Shown here piece by piece: positions 22,343-34,642 of a DNA stretch of 64,000 bases. A program made the position numbers and the translations under genes. How positions within the stretch are numbered: the stretch's first letter is position 1; each line of letters begins with the position of its first letter. The stretch is from Gentiana macrophylla (lineage: Eukaryota; Streptophyta; Magnoliopsida; Gentianales; Gentianaceae), in the NCBI GenBank assembly GCA_026214975.1, contig CM047807.1:64769824-64833823 (forward strand). The letters run 5' to 3'. The notes below the pieces were generated by a model. It was not told where the DNA came from. It searched no databases and saw only the letters and a program-made list of their open reading frames with translations.

Positions 22343-22354
22343 TGGTATCGGAGC
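22343..22354 (+). other. Primer-binding site of element A
   Basis: TGGTATCGGAGC, two bases after the LTR, complementary to the 3' end of initiator Met-tRNA. Confidence 0.9.
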
Positions 22355-22444
22355 GAAGGCTTCGCTCAAGTAATCCTACTTGTTGTGCTTGTGAAAATTC
22401 TTTGAAACTTTCTTTCAAGTTATCGATTTTCAAAGACTTGCATC

Positions 22445-24746
22445 ATGGACAACACCCAAAGATGCTAGAACTATGTTGATGTGTTCTCTTGATAGATTTG
22501 ATGAGTATAAACGTCGAATGCAGCATACCTTGCGCAACTCATGATGAGATGATGGATGTACTAAATCGATGGACCACCTGGAGATTACCAAGGCAAGAAT
22601 AAAGGGGTGATACAACCGAGTACATTCCTAAACCAAAAAGAGAATGGAATGCAGAAGACCGAAAAAGAGCAAACCTCAACAACATTGCTATTGATATCAT
22701 TTATAGAACTTTGGATAGCAATATGTACATGAAGGTTAAAGATTGCAAAACTGCTAAGGAACTTTGGGACAAGATACATTTGATCTGTGAAGGCACTGAT
22801 GCAATAAAGAAGAATAAAATTAGTGTGGCCAGAAAGAGGTTCCAAAAGTTCAATATGCTACCAAATGAAACCATTGAGCAAATGGAATCAAGATTCAATG
22901 CAATCCTGGATGAACTTACCCTGCTGAGTGTAAGTTATTCAAAAGAAGAAATAAACACCAAAATCTTGGAGGCTCTACCGCAAAAGATGTTTGGAAAATA
23001 AAGGTGATCGCAAATAGGAGAAATGAGAAAGTCAGCATGAAGAAGACACTTTCAAGTTGTTTTCGATCTCAAGGCTTATGAATTTAGCAAAAGCTTGTAC
23101 TGAGACTTAAAAGGAAGAGCCAAAGACCACTTTGCATTGGCCGCTTCACATCAAGAAGAAACATCGGGAGGACAAGATGACTCTTTGGATGAGATGCAGG
23201 AGCAGATTGCCCTAACCGAGCAAGAAAATCGAGAATGATGAAGACTGGAAAGGCCCCTGCAAGAAATTTCACAAAGAGGCCTACTGAGAGAAAGAAAGAG
23301 GAATCACAGAAAGATAATGACTATCTGTGCTTTCATTGCAAGAAACCAGGACACTTCAAACTCAATGTCCCGAGTTAAAACAAAGCAAGGAACTCCGATT
23401 ATCTTTGCTTCAATCGCAAGAAGCCTGGACACTTCGGACTGATTGTCCGACTCATCAAGACCAAGACTCAACAAAGAAGATATGGCAAGAAGGCTATGGT
23501 TGTCTTTGAAGATGAACGAGGGTATGAAGTTGAATCAAAAAGGAAATGAATCGGATGACACAAAGACTCAAGTTGTCGATATGGAAGATTATGCTTTGAT
23601 GGCCAATATGGATGAAACTCGAGGAGGTATACAACATCAGTATCCATCAATACTCCTCGCTGGAAGTGATTGTGAATCAACTTGTGGTTCAAATCCTAGA
23701 AATTCGACAATAATGAGACTTTGGATGCCATCCTTAATCAACCGAGGATAATACAATCTGTTATGAGACCGTGAAGGCTGAAAAAAGAAGCTCTTGAGTT
23801 AGAAGTTGGAAGATTGAAAGCTGAATTAAGGGTTCTCAAAGGTAAGGAAAAGATGTTGGACGTAATCGGTGTAAGCCTGGCTGATCATCCAACACCCTCG
23901 AATCTCTTGAACCATCTTGTTCCTCCGCCGCATACAAATCAAAAAGCCTTATGGTGATAGAACAGGGCTTGGATTTGGAACTCAAAGAATCTAACAAGAG
24001 TGGATCCAATGAGGTCACCAACCTAGTACCGAGGTGGTCCTAAGTTTGTACTGCATTTAGATCCAACTCCCAAGAAGGTTGCTTTGAGGTAGTAAAACCC
24101 AATGAGAATGCTTCAAGGAAGCAAAATCGTAAGTCAAAGAAGTCAACACCTCCCAATAAAAAGAGTAAATCTAAAAAGAGGATCACAGCCCTTCTAAGCT
24201 CACGATAGCGACTGCTACCAAGTCTCATTGGACCACGAAGGTAAGAAATGTAAATATTCCAAGGATAAGAATCCCAAACCCAAAAATGTAAATCATTCAA
24301 GGGATACTTATCTCAGGGGGAAAGGTAGACTGTTCCCTACTGATGATGATTGGAACATTCCTGCTTCTAATGCTAGAAACAGTAAGTATAACCATGCTAC
24401 TAGGGTAAAACCTAGGCAATGGGATCAGCAGAGGACTTACACAAGACCTCAGCAGACTCCATATTACAGGGCTGTTCCTAACAGATAGCAATCAAATGGT
24501 TATACTAATGCTTCTAACACCGAGAATCACTTTAAACAGCATTATGAACCAAAAGACCAGAAAACATATGTGATTCCTACACAACCTACTGTTAGAACTT
24601 ATGGATGTGTGGAATACATGTATGAACCAAAGTATGAACCAAAGTATGACACATTCAGGAGAAGACCTTATGGAAACATACCAAGGGTCATGCTTGCCAC
24701 TGACCACTATGGACCCAAACAGGTTTGGGTACCTAAAATGCATTAA
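22445..24746 (+). pseudogene. Element A gag, broken
   Basis: The probable start is the ATG at 22445 (MDNTK-like), 90 bases after the primer site and matching the start of gag in B at 40103. The capsid-like section has MKVKDCKTAKELWDKIH (22729) and ETIEQMESRFNAI. Two CCHC-type knuckles are visible around 23328 (CFHCKKPGHFK) and 23402 (CFNRKKPGHF), both damaged here; B keeps the first intact. After a long low-complexity Lys/Ser/Asn region come Tyr- and Pro-rich repeats (YEPKYEPKYD near 24630) and the closing KQVWVPKMH before TAA at 24744. Frameshifts near 22560, 23010, 23370, 23500, 23790 and 24030 break it. Many of them coincide with CAG/CTG triplets that are intact in B. Confidence 0.85.
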
Positions 24747-24760
24747 CTTTGTTTTGTAGG
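24741..24760 (+). promoter_or_regulatory. Splice-acceptor-like signal at the gag/pol boundary of element A
   Basis: CATTAACTTTGTTTTGTAGG: a branch-point-like TTAAC, a T-rich tract and TAG before G. The gag frame stops at 24744, and the pol frame is blocked by the TAG at 24757-24759 and opens at 24760. The same signal is at the equivalent place in B and, varied, in C. Confidence 0.4.
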
Positions 24761-27700
24761 GTGTCTGGTACTTTGACAGTGGATGTTCCAGACACATGAC
24801 AAAGAATAAGCACTGTTTAACAAACTTTGTGGCAAAAGATGGTCCGAGGGTGAATTTTGGCAACAAGAATACACCTGGATATACAAGAGGATATGGCACA
24901 CTTATCAAAAATGGACTTACAATCAAGAATGTTGCACATGTGGAAGGACCGGACTACAACTTGCTGAGCAATCGGACAATTACGTGACATGGGATACAAG
25001 GTCACTTTTGACAAAAACAATCAGTATTGTCATTAGTGAAAGAGGTGATCAGTTTACTTGTCGGGTAGAAGACAACAAAACATGTATGTTGTGGATTGGT
25101 CTCATCATGATTCCAGAAACTCACTGATTGTGCATACCAAGTCCGAACTCAATTGGTTATGGCACAAGAAGTTGAATCACTTAAACTTTGATGATATTAA
25201 TCAGGTTGGTGAAGAAGAAGTCGGTGATTGGTTTACCTGAGATCACATTCAAAAGGATGCTATATGTGATGCATGTCACAGGGGTAAACAGATAAAATCA
25301 TGCTTCAAGTCAAAAACTAAACAATCAACTAATAGAGTGTTGGAGCTGATGCATATGGATCTATTTGTACCTATAACTCCAACAAGTGTAACTGGAAAGA
25401 AATACACCTTAGTGGTTGTGGATGATTATTCAAGATACACTTGGGTGATTTTTATGAACAAGAAAAGTGAAACACTTCAAAGCATGCCTAATCTTTTGAA
25501 GAGATTACAGAATGAGAAAAGTTTAACAGTAATAAAGATAAGATCAGATCAGGGTACTGAATTTCTCAACAAAGTTATAAGAGAATATTGTGAACAGAAT
25601 GGTGTACTACATCAACTTGCTGCTGCTGGTACACCTCAGCAAAATGGGGTTGCGGAAAGAAGAAACATGACTTTAAAGGAAGCAGGAAGAACAATGATTT
25701 GTGAAGCATTGCTACCAGAAAGATATTGGGCTGAAGCAGTCAATACAGCATGCTATACACAAAACATAACATCAGTAAACAAGAAGCTGCTGAAGACACC
25801 TTATGAGGTTTGGAATGGAAGGAAACCTAACATATCCTATTTCCATCCATTTGGAAGCAAGTGTTTTATCCTAAATCACAAAGTACACTTGAAAACATTC
25901 CAACCAAAATCAGATGAATTAATTTTCTTCGGATATTCTTCAGTCAGCAAGGCATTCAGGGTGCTGAACAAGAGGTCACTGAAACATGAAGAAACAATAC
26001 ATGTTGTGTTTGATGAACCTAAGTTTATCGGTATGGAAGATAAAGATTGTGAACTCACGAGAATCAACAAGTCACCGATCCAGATTGTGTTGAAGTTTTG
26101 GAAAGATTCAATGACTTGAAAGTTTCGACATCGCGCCTCAATGAACACCTGCGCCGTAATGTTATCGATGCAACAATCGAGCAGCTTCAAGGATCTCAAT
26201 AACCCCATGTAGAAGAAGCTACAAAGCAGACCTCATCAAGATGAGGTTCCCGATAATCAAAATAACCGAGAATCCACAATGGTTAAGGAATCACCTCACC
26301 GAACAAGTTATTGGCAATGTACAACAAGGTGTTAGGACTAGAAGACAACCTGGAAGCTATGTTTACTTGTTTTCTATCTCAAATGGAACCTAAAGTTGTT
26401 GAAGAAGCAATTTGAGATCCAGATTGATAATTGCTATGCAAGAAGAATTAAATGAATTTGAAAGAAATCAAGTTTGACACTAGTTGAAAGGCCAAGTCAT
26501 GCAAATATCATTGGTACTAAATGGGTATACAGAAATAAACTTGATGAATCTGGTACCATTGTAAGGAATAAGGCTAGACTAGTTGCGAGCGCTATTCTCA
26601 AGCGTATGGAATAGATTTTGATGAAACTTATGCACCAAGTTGCAAGATTGGAAGCTATCGATTATTCTTGGAACATGTCGCATATAATAACTTCAAAGTA
26701 TATCAAATGGATGTCAAAAGTGCATTTTTGAATGGCATTCTATAGGAGGAAGTGTATGTACAGCAACCTCCTGGATTTGAAATTAAAGATCAAGAAGATA
26801 AAGTGTATAGACTCAACAAAGCACTTTATGGATTGAAACAAGCACCAAGAGCTTGGTATGAGACTCTATCTCAATTCTTGGTGGACAATGGATTTACAAA
26901 AGGCACCATTGACAAGACACTTTTCAGAATCAGTGAAGGGGACAGCACCCTGCTGGTACAGATTTATATAGATGACATAATCTTTGGTTCTGAAAATGAT
27001 TTACTTTGTGAAAAGTTTGCAAATCTAAAGAAGAGCAAATTTCAAATGAGTATGATGGGAGAAATGAATTACTTCTTGGGATTGCAAGTTAAACAAATGA
27101 AAGATGGAATCTTCATTCATCAAACCAAGTATACCAAGGAGTTGCTGAAGAAGTTTGGTATGGAAAATAGCACTAAAAATTCAACCCCTATGAGTACAAA
27201 TATCAGATTGGATGAAGATAAAGAAGGCAAAGATGTTGATCAGACCTTATACGTATGGATGATAGGCGATCACTTATACCTTCTTCGCCAAAGCAGACTG
27301 ATATATCCTTTGCTGTAGGTGTTTGTGCAAGATTTCAATCTAAACCTAAAGAAAGTCATTTAGGTGCAGTCAAAAGAGTTCTCAAGTACCTAAAAGAGTC
27401 TTTGGGAGTAGGGATATGGTATTCCAAGGAAGGAAGCTTCAAAGTTATATCCTACTCAGATTCAGATTATGCTGGATGCAAGATTGATAGAAAAAGCACC
27501 TCAGAACTCCGCCGCTTAATGGGAAATAGACTGGTCTCCTGGTTCAGCAAGAAACAGAATTCTATATCAACTTCCACTGCTGAAGCTGAATACTTTGCTG
27601 CTGGAAGTTGTTGTGCACAAGTACTATGGCTAAGACAACAATTAAGGGATTATGGAATTGAAGAAAAGGAAATTCCAATTATGTGTGATAACACAAATGC

Positions 27701-27911
27701 AATTGCAATCACAGAAAATCCTATTTTGCACTCAAGAACCAAGCACATTGATGTGAGACATCATTTTATAAGAGATCATGTTGAAAAGAAAGATGTGGTG
27801 GTTCTATACATCCCTACTGAAGATCAACTTGCTGATATTTTCACTAAGCCACTTGACAGTGAAAGATTTGCTAAACTAAGGATTGAACTTGGAATTATAA
27901 AAGTTGACTGA
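24760..27911 (+). pseudogene. Element A pol: protease, integrase, reverse transcriptase, RNase H
   Basis: It opens with GVWYFDSGCSRHMT, an intact aspartic protease motif. Then come GAG-pre-integrase (NMYVVDW ... LWHKKLNHLNF ... CDACHRGKQ) and an integrase core with all three acidic residues (HMDLF at 25352, RSDQGTEF near 25544, PQQNGVAERRN near 25640). The 25337-26119 frame is long and open. Reverse transcriptase starts near 26440 and has frameshifts at 26410-26660 and a TAG at 26741. It is then open from 26752 with the catalytic box YIDD (26965-26976). RNase H has SDSDYAGCKIDRKST, STAEAEY and LADIFTKPLD, ending in a TGA at 27909. Copia order (integrase before reverse transcriptase) and close similarity to B and E identify the SIRE/Maximus lineage. 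Confidence 0.92.
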
Positions 27912-28195
27912 TAATCGCAGTGTGTCTTCGGAATTCACCAAGGGATTAGTCTTTGCTATGTTGGGTGAGCTCACTTAGCGATTAGTCATTGGTATCAACA
28001 ATTCCATGTACTTATGTTTGGACAATTGAGCAAATGAGGTTGCCAAGGGGATTGGTCTTTGTCATGTTGGGTGAGCTCACTTGACGTGATCGACATTGGT
28101 ATTAAACTTCATCTTGTATTATCAATTGAACAAAACAAGAAGAAAACAAGGATCAAAGAGTCACTTGATCGGCAGAGGTTTCTTTGAAGCACCTT
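27912..28195 (+). mobile_element. Element A pol-env spacer with duplicated block, cut by element B
   Basis: Non-coding. It contains two related blocks about 100 bases apart: AAGGGATTAGTCTTTGCTAT and GTTGGGTGAGCTCACTT at 27947-27984, and AAGGGGATTGGTCTTTGTCAT plus GTTGGGTGAGCTCACTT at 28047-28083. The same pair exists in B (34600-34450). The sequence stops at ACCTT (28195), where the LTR of B starts; the env-like gene and 3' LTR of A are not in view. Confidence 0.75.
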
Positions 28196-29895
28196 TGTTG
28201 GTCCCTTGAAAAGGCTTTGGTTAAGTTTAGAGGGGGTGAATAAACTTAACACTTAAAACTTTGGAGTTAACAAATTCAAACTTCAGAGAATCACGATTCT
28301 TCAGAGTCTGCTTGAGACTTCAATAAGTCTCGCGATAAACAAGTGAGTCTCATCGATAGTTGAGTTTGCTGAATTTGTGCAAATGGAATTATATCAAAAT
28401 TAAGCCTTAATACTTGTTGTTAAATATGATACTAAGTATTAGATACTCAAGAGTGCAAGTGTGTGATTTCAGCTGCTAGATTCAGAGGGTTGATGTGTAA
28501 AACAAACTAAGTGCGAGAATATAAATGTTTGAAAGTAAGTAAGCGATTTTATAGTGGTTCCCGGTGGTGTAATCCTGTCACCCACTCTTCTCTCCGTGAT
28601 GTTGGAGGAAATTCACTAGAGATCTTTGATGTAGTCATTACAAAGATTCCTAAGTTGTTTGTCCTTCACCAATAACTATGGCTTCACAAATCAAAACGGG
28701 AGCAGTAGGATTGTCGCTCCCGAGTCTTCCACTGGTCCTTGAAGGGTAGGATTGCCTCTTCACCACTCTCCACCACAAACAACAATCTTTCACACCCAAC
28801 GGATGCTTCACTGTCTTCAAAGAGTTCTTTATAAAATAAAGATTGAATCAAATAAATGATTCATTCTGGCAAAGAGCTTGATTAGGATGATTTAATCAAA
28901 GAGCTTGCAGACTTCAAGTGTGTATGCTTGATGTAGCTTGAATACGTAATGCACTTGAAGTAATTCTCTAGATCGCTGACTTTATGCTCGATGAAGTTCA
29001 AGGTGTTTTTCACCTTTCGAGTTATCTCTTAAAGTTTATCCAAAATTCATCCTCTTATTTCGAGTTGAAAGTCCTCTATTTATAGGCAAGAATGCATGTG
29101 ACTTGTATTTGAAATTCAAATGTAACTGCCTGTGTTTTTGTCCCATCCGATTTGCATTCTATCACTATTCATGGGGTCGACATCGCTCGAATTCCTTTTG
29201 ACAATCAAGTTCTGTCCCACCCTTTGACTTGTATCCACTGGATAAAAATATGAATCATCCCAACGTTCTTTTAATCTCAGCCTTTGATTTCCTTGATAAG
29301 TCAGAGGTAGTTGGCTGTCCTTATCCATGTAATCTTCCAATAATCTTGAATTAATCGAGGTATTATATCAGCAGGTTCATCAGTCTGCTGAGATACCTAT
29401 CAGTCTGCTGAACTCCAATTTTCTGTGTATAAAATACAATGCAGCTGATTTCTTTTATCTAACTTTTATTTGTGAAGTTAGATTACACCTTTTTAAATTA
29501 TAACCAACTTCCAAACATCATCCAACTTATGGAACTTAGACCTTCTACACAGGTATAAGTGATCGCTTTAGTCATCACAGACTTGCCTAAATTCGATCCC
29601 ATATCCTTGACTTAAATTACTAAGTTTGATCCCTTAGCCTTCAGAATCGAGTTTGAACCCTCACCTTCAGGCCTTCGCCTTCAAGATTCCCGACTAGTCT
29701 ATCGACCTATCTACCCTATCGACTGAGACTAGTCAACGTGCGTGAGTCACCGACCATTACAATGGCTTGTTTGATCAAACCTATTTATGAATCAAACTCT
29801 AATAAACCTATACAATTAATCTAGACATCTTTTTGCCTTTGCACTATAACAGCTAGTCTGGCACTCATCATCAAAACTAAGAAATAAGTCCAACA
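28196..29895 (-). repeat. 3' LTR of SIRE-like element B
   Basis: 1700 bases on the minus strand, TGTTGGACTTATTTC at 29895 to GGGACCAACA at 28196. It is preceded on that strand by a polypurine tract, so it is the 3' LTR. Same family as the LTR of A. It retains the TATA box that A lost. Confidence 0.9.
29077..29084 (-). promoter_or_regulatory. TATA box in the 3' LTR of element B
   Basis: TATAAATA followed by GAGGACTTTC on the minus strand, at the U3/R position of the family. Confidence 0.6.
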
Positions 29896-29919
29896 ATTTC
29901 CCCCTTTTTGGTGATGATG
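29896..29919 (-). other. Polypurine tract of element B
   Basis: On the minus strand GCATCATCACC, then AAAAAGGGGGAAAT directly before the LTR start. It matches the tract of element E at 59788-59808. Confidence 0.85.
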
Positions 29920-30060
29920 CCAATACCCTCACCTAACAGCAAAGCAAAAAGATATAAAACAAAAACAGAACAAATATAGTCATCTTTCATTATAATCATT
30001 TGTTCAAAAATATTACAGTCTAGAATCAGCAAAAACATAAAGCAGTTAAAGTATGCTGAT

Positions 30061-33000
30061 CTACTGTCTTCTTTCTCTCTCTTGTCTGGCCTTCTCAGCT
30101 TGTTCTTGGTATTCTCTGATTTCTTTCACCATATCTCTCATCCAATCATTTTCAATCAGAGAGAAGTCAATATGAGGGTTTACATGTTTCCACCAATGCC
30201 ATGCTTCAGGTAGAGTAAGGGATATTTGATTTACCACAAGCCTAACCTCATATACACTTCTTTAAATTCATTCATCAATCCTTTGCCTTTGTGGTAGGTA
30301 TACCAATGCCACTTCTACCACCTCTGTGTTTGGCCCTCAAGGATTTGATTCTTGCTTCCCAAAACTTAAGTCCCAAAAATAAGTTCAGACCTTCATGAAA
30401 TCCCTTGTCATGATAAGGTCTATGTCTGTTATTGTATACCTTCTTGTATTGTTGGAGAAGCTCATCGCTGAGTGGAAGTCCACAGTGTCTTTGGTTGTCT
30501 GAAAGCAATTGTATCTGCTTCCTATCTCTTCTTTGCAAACACTCTAGCAGCTTCTTTTGCTTCTGCTGTTGCCTCTTCCCCCTTATTGACATCATCAACA
30601 AACCGGGATAGCGAGGCCATGCACACTTTCCTCGTGATAACTAGGTTGCTTAGTTGGCCTTCAATGATTTCACCCCTAGTATCAATTGTCGTGATCCTTT
30701 CTTGAATTGTTTGCTCCGAAGGGGTTATCCTCTCAAGAAGTTTAGGATCGTGCACAAGAGTTGTTGTGGAGCAAAGCAGGCTCGAGAGGCTCAGTGTGGA
30801 GCAAGGTTGTCAAGTTTCATTGGATGGAAGAAAGTTGGTCTTTCGTAAACTTATCTTTGGCGATATTTCCAACCTTGATTCCCTCACATCTAGTATCGAT
30901 CATTCACAAGATTTTGAGTAGATGTGAAGTTTGAAGCAACTCAGGGGCGATGGATTGTCTGCTTTCATTCACCATCTTCATCGGCTTCTTCAAATCTTTC
31001 TTCCTGTCTCATTCAGCTTGAGTCCTTAATCATTGCATATCTTGCCTTACAGTCTCAACTCATTCAACACTTCAACCGGCACTTCACCGGTCATCCTTCC
31101 ACCAAGAAGCTTCATCAAGAGCTCCTCAACATTGTATCATGCGGCCTCTCGATTGCTCACAACCATTGCCCAACTCCTATCTAGACCAAAGAGGTTAGGT
31201 CCTTCATATTCCTCCGCATATGATCAATGGCAGTTCCTCAAAAATAGGGACAAATGCCTGTGGGGGATTAACATCAATATTTTCTTCTTCAGGCATCTGA
31301 AATTCTTCATCACTGAAGTCATAGTCCAAAGAAATGCTCATTCTCATTAACAATCAATCGACCCATCTTTCCCTTCAGGTGGTCTTGTCTCCAGTAGGCT
31401 CCACTACAGCAGCCTTACCAACAATAGCAGGGGTTTCCTCCAAACCCAAAGTTTGTTCCAACCTTTGTCCAGGTGCTGTTTGAGACTCAGCAGCCTGTAC
31501 CTCCTGTTCCAACCTTTGTTCAGGTGCTGTTTGTAGCCCAACAACTTGTACCTCCTCTTCAACTCTCTGTGGATTGAATATAGCATCATTATCCACTTGG
31601 AATCCTTCTGCATGACCAATCTTGTGCAGGATGATGGCAGTTTTAGTAAGAATGCCCTCAAATTCAAATCCATCTTGATATTCAATGGACTCTTCTGAGC
31701 TGGCACTAGGTTTATTGAAATCAGTAACTTTTTCTCCATCCAAATCCTCACTCTGTTCAGCTTCATTTTGTGCAGTAGGCTCTACAACAAAGAATGTACT
31801 TGGTTCATCAGCCAGCCTACTAGCACTAAGATTAATTCCTTCATTGATCAATGCTTCCAGATCATCCATGGTGAGATCCTGTAGATCCTCATCCATCTCT
31901 CCATCTCTTGCCCCCTCAAGCAGACTTACGAGATCGATGGATCACAGCAGTGGTTCAATGAATAACAGTCCCACTGGTTCCTCCTGGTCCAGAGGGGAAA
32001 TCTCCTATAGAATCTGATGATGAGGAAGAATCATCATTTCCATCTCTTGGATCCCTAAACTTGATACCCTCCTCCTTCTGTTGCTCATCAAATAAGTCCA
32101 TCAATCTGGATTGCAGCAAGGTGGTATCAACCGATCCAAAGAAGTTCTCTACTCCCAATTTTTCAAAAGCCCATTCTTCAAAATCATTATAGGTTCAAGA
32201 AATTGGCTTTTGTCTCTTGTAGAAACCAAACTTCCATTGGAAATAGTCAGCAATTTTCTGAAGTTTGGGATCTACATATTCTTCTGTTTTCTTCCTTTCT
32301 TTCACATGCCTTTCAAAGGGCATGAAAGATATCCTGGGAGCAAATCCAGTACCTTGTTGACCTCCAAAGGTTCCAACAAGTAGGTTCATGGTTTCTTCAA
32401 CAGATGTTTGAAAGTCAGTAGATTGCTGAGATTGTAAATTTGTGCCTAATACTTCCAACTGTACCACACTTGGTTCCCCCTGACTTACATGCTCATCAGC
32501 AGGGTTAGCAGCAGACTGCTCTTCCCCCTGAGTTCTTGCAACTATTGCAGGGTCTTCAACCAACTCTTCAATTACTTCTTCAACTACCACAAAGAGTTCG
32601 GAGTTCGGTGGTTTGTTGTGGTTCTTCAAGAGATACTACAAAGAGGCTCGAGGTCGATGATCTGCTGTATATCTTCAACAGATTGCTCAACAACAACCTG
32701 TCCAGCATCAGTAGACTTGACAACCTCTTCAGGTGAGGAGTCAGTAATCTCCACAGGCTTGATAATAGTTAAGGGCTCAGCCTCAATAGCCTCTTCTTCT
32801 TCTTCTACTGATGCTTCCTCTTGGACTCTTTGTGCCTCCAAGCTTTTCAGTTCTTTCCCTTTTCCGTGTTTCTGTTTATGGATAATTTCTTTTCTCCTCT
32901 TGGAAATGGGTTCATCATCCTTTTCAGCCATAGTAGTCTTCCTCTTTCTATAGGCTTCCTTCTGTTGTTCCCTCAGAATTTCAACAACAGTTTTCCTTGC

Positions 33001-34003
33001 AAAGAACAAAGCAGGTCATGAACCTCCATCGAACCCTCAAAGGACTCAAGCAGATGCAGTCTTTGCTTGCTTCCTTGTTTTCTTTGAAGGCTTTAAAACT
33101 TCAGTTATCTTCCTTGTATCTCCACCCTTTCTTTTCTTAGCAGCTTTCTTTGGTGTAGCAGGTTTAACAGATTTCTCTTTATGTTGCTTGACCTGCTCAC
33201 CACCAGCATCACCATCATCTCCACCATTATCATCAGCAGCAGCTTCTCCAGCAACCTCTTCATCATCATCTAGACCAGGAATAGCATCATCAATTTCCTT
33301 CTTGTATCTAGACTGATTGATCTTTTCAGATGCTACATCAGGGATTTCCAAATGATTCAGTAAGGTCTGAATCATTAATCCTAAGGGCAGAGCCTTGGAT
33401 TTTCTCTTTCCTTCCTTTTCTTCCTTGGCTACCTTCTTCATGTAATGGATGAAATAGCCAGCCCAATCGAACTTCATGCTCCTGCAGATGATTATCATCA
33501 GCTCTATCTTGGGTCCTGATAGAGTATCCATACTTCCCACTAGTCCAAGTATGTTTTTAGCAATGAGTTTGCTCAGCAGACTGTACTCACTTCCAATATG
33601 TCTGCAGTTGATGCCTGGAATGGATTTGGTGGCTGCATTTGTTTTGATTTGATCTACAAACGCCATCTTGTCCAATCCCATTGCTTGAGGATTGATTGAG
33701 CCATCCACCACTTCATCAAATCAAAAAACTTCCCTCAGCAGACTTGAGGAAATTTCTATTTCTTGTCCATTCACCGCTTTTAAATGCTTGATTCCTTCCT
33801 CAGATTTGAATGTTTCTCCAAAACTCGACAACATTTGTATATGAGATTGTCTCCAGTCTTATATTCAACACATTCTCCGCACCGGCATATCTCATTATTC
33901 TTCGACCAATGTTAATGGCCAATTACATTGCTCGTTTGCATCCACAACAAAGCCTCTAACACTTTGGCTTGATTCAATCTGACATCAACCTTTTCCGCCA
34001 TTT
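30061..34003 (-). pseudogene. Element B envelope-like third ORF, broken
   Basis: The likely start is the ATG at about 34003 (MAEKVDVRLNQAK). The region between pol and the polypurine tract is where SIRE elements carry an envelope-like gene of uncertain function. The best conserved block is 33711-33046: a globular part with ELMIIICRSMKFDWAGYFIHY that parallels LMAIIYEGTKFDWATFVLNR in element E, then an acidic Gly/Asp tract and a Lys-rich basic tail. Next come Glu-rich charged stretches (33009-31375), including repeated VQAAESQTAPGQRLEQ-type units, and a C-terminal part (30755-30061) with coiled-coil character, the PEAWHWWKHVNPH motif and a closing ARQERERRQ. At least five frameshifts or stops break it. 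I see no signal peptide or membrane segment. Confidence 0.75.
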
Positions 34004-34642
34004 GTATGAGAAGAGTGAGATGAAGAAGATTGATTCTCAAATCTGTGTTCACACAATGGTAAAAATCGCAGATGATAAAGCAGATTTTGCAAGTAGAGAA
34101 TCTGCTTGGAGATAGAGGCCTGTATAAATAGAAAGTGGGTAGTTGTAACTGTCAGTGCACGTACATTGATGCTTGACCACGATTAATCTGAATAAATACT
34201 GTCTTGACACGTGGCCCATTACTTCTCCATAATGTTTGTAACCGTTAGATCGTGTTAACTGCGGTTATAAAGGATGAAATAAATATCCCGTCAATTCTGC
34301 TTTTTGACTTTAATAACTTTGACTGTAACGCCCATTCAGCAGGTAGGCACGAGTCTGGCGATAAAGGTGCTTCAAAGACAGATGTGATCAAGTCACTCAC
34401 GATCCTTGTTTTCTCCTTGTTTTGTTCAATTGATAATACAAGATGAAGTTTAATACCAATGACTGATCTATCAAGTGAGCTCACCCAACATGACAAAGAC
34501 CAATCCCTTGGCAACCTCATTTGCTCAATTGTCCAAACATAAGTACATGGAATTGTTGATACCAATGACTAATCTGCTAAGTGAGCTCACCCAACATAGC
34601 AAAGACTAATCCCTTGGTGAATTCCAAGACATTGTTTGAATA
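34004..34642 (-). mobile_element. Element B pol-env spacer
   Basis: Non-coding region between the end of pol and the env-like start. Near the pol side it has the same duplicated GTTGGGTGAGCTCACTT blocks as A (34580-34600 and 34467-34485), then a purine-rich tract and the 5' leader of the env-like gene. No ORF of interest. Confidence 0.7.

Noticed and set aside
20706..28195. Element A as a complete autonomous retrotransposon
   Set aside because: It lacks its env-like gene and 3' LTR in this window, has a TAG and several frameshifts in pol, and has lost the LTR TATA box.
32111..33021. Plus-strand ORFs of 66-154 codons in the 32-33 kb region
   Set aside because: They are complements of the charged, repetitive env-like coding region of element B and have no independent support.
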